This document shows positions 58,868 to 64,000 of a DNA stretch of 64,000 nucleotides, in pieces (within the stretch, counting starts at the first letter, position 1; each line of letters opens with the position of its first letter). Where the stretch lies: NCBI RefSeq assembly GCF_021347895.1, contig NC_067128.1, positions 2,042,010 to 2,106,009 of the forward strand, read 5' to 3'. Made by a program: the position numbers and the translations under genes. The notes beneath the pieces were generated by a model. That model saw nothing but the letters and a program-made list of their open reading frames with translations. It had not been told where the DNA came from and ran no database searches. Origin of the DNA: Acanthochromis polyacanthus. Lineage: Eukaryota; Chordata; Actinopteri; Pomacentridae.

Positions 58868-60420
58868 TCAGCTGATGGCCGAATCAGACGTCCAACAGAC
58901 GTGGCCTCAGGACAGAACTCAGACCTGACAAAAGACAGAGTGAAGACCATGGACTGGTTTTCTTGCCAACTGGGAGATCCAACACAAGGAGAAGCTTGTT
59001 CTTGCACTGTTCTCTGGACACACGGCCTCTCCCGAATGAAAGAAAAATAGAGTGGAATACCAGAGGATAATGTGATTATAGGCAAATAGGAGAATGGAGG
59101 TTAATTGGAGTTAAGTGTCTATAAAAAATGACTCTATATATACATCTTTCTGCCAGCGAGGCTCAAATTCTTCCTGCAGGCTTTAAAATAAACAGAACTC
59201 AATAGTTCTGAAAGAATGTTGCAAGTGTATATTTTCTGAAGGTAATACCTGGACACTCACAGCACAGTCATTAGATTATAGTCAGGGGCTTAGACATTGG
59301 AATAACAAGACCGATGTAAAAAACATGAGCTGCAATAAGTGACCTCACATGTGTCTGGAGGTCGAACCGAGCGCCGTGATAAATCCACCAATAGCCGTTT
59401 TCATCAAGCGCTCATAATCTCCGGCTCGTGACTGCCGGCGTTTATGTGGAAGCTGTCATTGGAAGAGACAGAGTGCCATCGCAGAGGTACAAATACTCAC
59501 CTTGACCTCTAAGAGATGACCAGAGCGGAACAAGCGAGGAAAAAAACCCGCTGCTTTTGCCATATTTCAGCCGTTTTTTGGCTCATCCGAGTTTTGTTAA
59601 ATGCGCCTCAACATCAGAGGTGACAAATTATTTTTTTCCACATGAATCAGCCGACGTTTACCAGCATCTTTGATTTGTTCTTTACAGAGCAGTTAAAGAG
59701 GAAAATCACAGCTTTGATTGCTGCAGTAACGATGTTCAGCAAAAGCTCTGCAATTCAAACCACTTAGGCACAAAGAAACCCCATAAACATTCAGAGCAGA
59801 CGTTTAAATCTGGCTCGCATGCCCCTCTCCGGATGGCAAAGACCCAGCGCCTGCCACACTGTAAACAGCAAATGGCATTATTAGATTATTTCTCTGGTTT
59901 GAAGTAAAGTTTGAGTTGCGGAAAACATGACGAGAACAAGCTACGGATTGAAGCTGATTGGTCAAACGCTGTAATTAGTAGAAGTCTGGCACAATAACGC
60001 TGACTACATTAGTGTCTTCCAGGTGGTTTGTTTTTTCGGTTGCTGTAATTTGATTAATGCTGGATCCGTGCAGGCTGACTTGACGTCTTCTAATCTGCAG
60101 TGTCGTGATTGGAATCGGAGTAATTTACGGAGAGCTGAGCCCAAACTCAACCCTGTGATACGCCATCAAAGTCTGCACAGACTTTCATCCTTTGAAACCC
60201 ACACAGCGACATCGGCTGAGAGATTTCCTCCAGCCAACTGATGATTAGAAAGAGTAGATCAAATTCTGATGAGTCATTCTGGGTTATCTGTGACGCTCGA
60301 AGAAATGTACTAACTATTAAAGCACGATGCAGCACTGGGGAGCCTGATGTGGACTGGATATAAAAGACGGATGATGTAAAGAGAGAAGCCAGAATTGCCT
60401 TAAATCTGCATTCTGTCTAA
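58868..60420. other. Unannotated stretch
   Basis: 59400-60240 is complex and repeat-free; it might hold conserved non-coding DNA. No exon with paired sites was found. Confidence 0.3.
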
Positions 60421-60780
60421 CAGCCAGCAGGGGGCAGCTCATATGGTTAGCCGATTGTGTAGAAGTCTATGAGAAAATGAGTCTGCTTCGCTTTGATCTG
60501 CTCAATCAGCAAACATTTGCAGAATTATTTTATAATCTCAACAGCTAGTTTCGAGTCTCCTACAATACAGAATGGTGTTTATTTTGTAAATTTTGGTCCC
60601 ATTTAGAGTAAAATAGCGATACAGTACAGTATGTTTTAGGTCGGAGCCACCTTGTAATTGACAGGTCGCTGCCATACTGCCATTGTTTTTGTAAAAATTT
60701 GCTTGTTATGTTCGATTCCAGACAAACCTCAAAGCGGTTGCTCATAAACCAATGAATGGCGTCATCTTTGATGTACATTT
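60421..60780 (+). repeat. Dispersed fish repeat with agcagggggcag start
   Basis: The text gccagcagggggcagctcat, gtagaagtctatgagaaaat, tcccatttagagtaaaatag and accttgtaattgacaggtcg belongs, from memory, to a widespread fish repeat. Class unknown; single copy here. Confidence 0.5.
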
Positions 60781-60797
60781 GATAGGGTTAGGGTTAG

Positions 60798-60950
60798 ACA
60801 AAAAACAGCTTGTCATGGTCTAGAAATTAGTTGAAATTTACAGTTTTACTTGTCTAAAATTTACAGTTAATATCTTCTCTGGAATTTTTACACTTTACAA
60901 AGTCATCTAGCGGGCCGATTTTGTCCCTGGGGCCGCACATTTGACACCCA
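60798..60950 (-). mobile_element. Minisatellite hAT family, 5' end fragment
   Basis: The text cagcttgtcatggtctagaa, cagttttact, atatcttctctgga, ggccgcacatttgacaccc is the family's right-hand block. The minisatellite is missing. Confidence 0.65.
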
Positions 60951-61153
60951 TTAGATATAGCATTAATATTCCTGTCTTGATTTTTTGGGTCATAACAATT
61001 GTGTAGTGAAGATCTGATATCATGACAGCTCTAGTACGAGCAGTACTGTAGTTGGTAGATGTTAAATGTAGCTTTCAGGGGTCAATATGACAAAACCAGA
61101 GTCTGTACCATCAAATGTGCATCAAAGATGGAGTCATCCATTGGTATTTTTGC

Positions 61154-61180
61154 CTTCAGGCCGCATGTTTGACACCCCTG
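61154..61180 (-). mobile_element. Minisatellite hAT family, terminus only
   Basis: caggccgcatgtttgacacc then cctg is the family's terminal inverted repeat alone. Confidence 0.5.
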
Positions 61181-62785
61181 GTCTATGGTACTGTCATGGT
61201 AGCTTCCAGATCCAAACCTTAAAAATCCCAAACAGCTCGTTTATCATCCTAATTGGAAGCGACTTTAATATTTTGCATTAGCTCAGTGAGAAAATGTGAG
61301 CGCCGTTTTGCCATTTTGTGCGGTACAGTGCCGTCCGTGGAGGAGAAGGCTGACACACATGTTTTACGGCCTGTAAGCAGAGCCGTTCCTGTTTGCTTTG
61401 GATCCTTCTGAAAGCAGCCAAAAAAGCATCGGTGAATGCCAGCCAGAAGGGCTGCCAGCAGGCGCACAGCACACAACGCAGAGCTCCACTCTGTGATTTC
61501 CAGCCTCAACCGCACTGAACTTTTAACAGGCTTCATGCTGCTGATGCATTCAGGAGCCGGTCGATCCCCGTCCGCCCCCATCCCGCCATCTTATCTCCGA
61601 TTTTATGTTCACACCTCATAAAAACTCAATTTGTCTCTCAAAGTTTGTCTTTAAAGGGGAAATGTCTGTTGTCATTTACAAGCGATGTTGCATTTGGTGT
61701 CCATGTGTTGGTTTTTGTGGCTGTTCTACACACTCCGGCTCAGGGAGCAGCTTTCGAGAATGAAAACAGAGAAGTGCAGATTAGATAAAGAACGGAGATG
61801 AGTCCTCTCATACTTTCACACTGGAGCGATAGAGGCGATGCGGGCGGCATCACAAGCCAGGAATGTTTGTACGTTCATATCCAGCAGCGCTGCCAGAAAG
61901 CACATTTGCTGCACTGTACAATTTTAGGGTGCTTGAGCATTTCCATTTTCTGCTGCTTTCTCCTTCTACTCCATAGCGTTCCAATGGGGAATATTGTATT
62001 TTTTTATTCGACAGCTTGAGCTATTTTTCACATTAAGAGCTCGGCCTTTGTGACTTGTAAGGCCGTAAAAAAGTTTCCAGTCAGAGCTCCTTGTTCCTTT
62101 CTGAAGGCTGACAGTTGTCCAAAATGAACTTTCTCTTTTCCCCCTTTTTCTTCCACATTAAAGGTCATTTGCAGGGTATTGGCTTTAAATCAGTTTCCAG
62201 AGAACATGGTTCTTGTTTATGTGTTTAAGGCTCTATCTGCTTCCACTGATCTGCCGGTCCAGGTGAGAGACGCTCACGTTCAGCGATCTAATCACGCTTA
62301 CATTTTTACTCACATTGCTGAAGATAAAGACTCTTTAACTGCCGCTATGTTGTGACTTTAAAGTTAAATTTGGGCTTTTGTGCGTCATTCAATTGGCACA
62401 CTTGCATCTGTCCTACATCCACCCAATCTGAGTCAACTTTTAGCTCAGTGTGTTTCTCTTTAATGATCTCATGGAAAGGATGCCATTCTAATACTGGGCT
62501 CAGACTGCAGGAGTTTCAGTTTCACCTCCCCAACAATCGGTGGAGAGATCTGGTCAGAGCCGATGTTTGACCAGATTATTGGCAATGAAACTGCTCGTAG
62601 ACTCATAGGAGCCACCCTAATGTTTAATATTTACCGAGTTAAAGTCTGGATCGATGAGCGGCAGATGCTAGTTAAGATCATCCTCACAGATTTGGAGCTC
62701 GAAGCTTTTCTGGAAGTTTCGACCCTTCGAAGAATAACGGTTTCTTTGGTTGACCTTAGAGACGCCTATAAGCCAATAAAAGTCA
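61181..62785. other. Unannotated stretch
   Basis: Moderate GC with several short ORFs that have no domain; no repeat boundary seen. Confidence 0.35.
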
Positions 62786-63028
62786 TTTTCTGTGTCAAAA
62801 TGACAAAAACAAGAAACAAAATGACAAAAAAGTAGACAAACAATGCAACTGAGACAAAAAGGAAACACAAAATGACCAAAAAATGAGAAACAGAATGACT
62901 AAAACATAGGACAAGCAGCAAAAATCTGACAAAAACAAGGCAAAATATGACAACAATGAGACACAAGATGATAAAAACACAACACCACATCAGCTTTTGG
63001 CCCGTGGGCCACGTGTAGGACACTCTTG
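62786..63028 (-). mobile_element. Minisatellite hAT family, truncated copy
   Basis: An A-rich array (aaaatgacaaaaacaag and variants) runs straight into gcttttggcccgtgggccac, gtgtaggacactcttg. The conserved block between array and terminus is deleted. It abuts the target duplication of the next element. Confidence 0.7.
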
Positions 63029-63036
63029 CTCTAGAT

Positions 63037-63837
63037 CAGGGGTCGGCAACCTTTAACACTCAAAGAGCCATTTCGACCCGTTTCCCACAGAAAAGAAAAC
63101 ACCGGGAGCCGCAAAATCCTTTTGGCATTTAAAATGAAGACAACACTGCATTTATCGCTTTTTTTTTTACTTCTATGCCCTTGTTAATCAGTCGTGATTA
63201 ATTAATTACAAAGCCTCTAATTAGATTCATTTTAAAATTGTGTCCTTCCACTAATATTTATCTTACCAGGTTAATGTCATTTTTGCTCTTGGACCTCATA
63301 TGTTACATAATGTTAGCTGGAAATCAATATTTTGCGATGTCTATTTGACTTGTAAAATCTATTTGTCTATTTATCTTAAGCTAATAACTTTTCTCCGGTT
63401 AAGTCGCTGCCCTGTTTCCAAGACGTCACTCCTCTGACTCTCTGACCTGCTGCCGTGTTCTTGCGAGTAACGTGTATTACCCTATCATGAGTACTTTTGA
63501 CTCAAAGACAAGACGTGTCTTTCTTGGAGTGGAGCTTAATAAACAGGCTTGCCATTCTTGAGTACAAAACGATGTGAAACTACAGGCGTTGCTTCTCCCA
63601 TCTCCTCCGCATCAACCTTGCGCTCTCATGTCCCAGCCAGGGGAAAACCCCAGCAGCACATCCAGTGAAGTGACACGTCAAAATAAGAGCGGTAATTTCA
63701 CAATAAAACTCTCTATATAAAATGCGTTGAAACGCGCCTGAAAGGCAGAACAATGTATTTTCCAAAGTTACAGGGAGCCACAACAGAGGGCTGAAAGAGC
63801 CGCATGCGGCTCCGGAGCCGTGGGTTGCCGACCCCTG
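63037..63837. mobile_element. 801-bp hAT-like element with CAGGGGTCGGCAACC ends
   Basis: The ends CAGGGGTCGGCAACC and ggttgccgacccctg are perfect 15-bp inverted repeats. Flanks ctctagat (63029-63036) and gtctagat (63838-63845) match at 7 of 8. The subterminal regions have agagccatttcgacccg on one side and gagccgcatgcggctcc on the other. No transposase remains; the 110-codon minus-strand ORF has no family motif. Confidence 0.92.
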
Positions 63838-63845
63838 GTCTAGAT

Positions 63846-64000
63846 GTATCTGAACCAGACATTCTTGCTGTATTTTAACCGTACTTTTACTCAGTACCAG
63901 GTCCAGGTACACTGCAAAAACTCAACATCTTACCAAGTCTGTTTGTCTTATTTTTAGTCAGAATGTCTCATCCCACTTGATTTAAGGATAAATCACTTAA
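63846..64000. other. Unannotated end of window
   Basis: No feature seen. Confidence 0.4.

Overview
This window looks like a piece of a bony-fish (teleost) nuclear chromosome that is almost free of genes. The reasons are: no dense long ORFs, vertebrate-type splice signals only at isolated spots, a long TG microsatellite, and many decayed DNA transposons of the kinds that fill fish genomes (hAT, Tc1, Tigger/pogo, PIF/Harbinger-like, TTAA-type). The species cannot be named from sequence alone. I see no bacterial operon, CRISPR array, tRNA, rRNA or retroviral gene.

Layout. 0-5 kb: a tandem dispersed repeat split by a foldback hAT MITE, a 0.94-kb hAT-like element filled with an ACAAAA-type minisatellite, and two inverted 81/82-bp TA-flanked MITEs. 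5-20 kb: mostly single-copy DNA, with a dead Tc1 transposase (12.4-13.1 kb), a candidate orphan exon (14.26 kb), a foldback MITE (16.2 kb) and a (TG)35 tract. 20-25 kb: a Harbinger-like element, a Tigger-like element and a nested, tandemly duplicated hAT locus. 26-34.3 kb: the densest transposon zone, with five hAT-type elements and MITEs, one carrying a BED zinc-finger exon and itself hit by another MITE. 36.7-37.3 kb: a short element carrying the N-terminal end of a RecQ-like helicase with Walker A. 37.7-39.2 kb: an AT-rich TTAA-type element with internal repeats. 40-45 kb: another minisatellite hAT copy and a hAT with a transposase first exon. 46-52 kb: small tandem duplications, two weak candidate exons and a second Tigger copy with a nested repeat. 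52.8-53.5 kb: a GC/CpG-rich block ending in ATG, eight codons and a splice donor, the best candidate for the start of a host gene. 55-64 kb: a 190-bp tandem array and more hAT copies, ending with an 801-bp hAT with clear 8-bp target duplications.

The window is best read as a gene desert or large intron/upstream region, possibly belonging to a plus-strand gene that starts at 53.46 kb. A recurring theme is tandem expansion inside non-autonomous transposons: a 112-bp unit, duplicated 5' ends, an A-rich minisatellite and a ~400-bp unit, in unrelated families.
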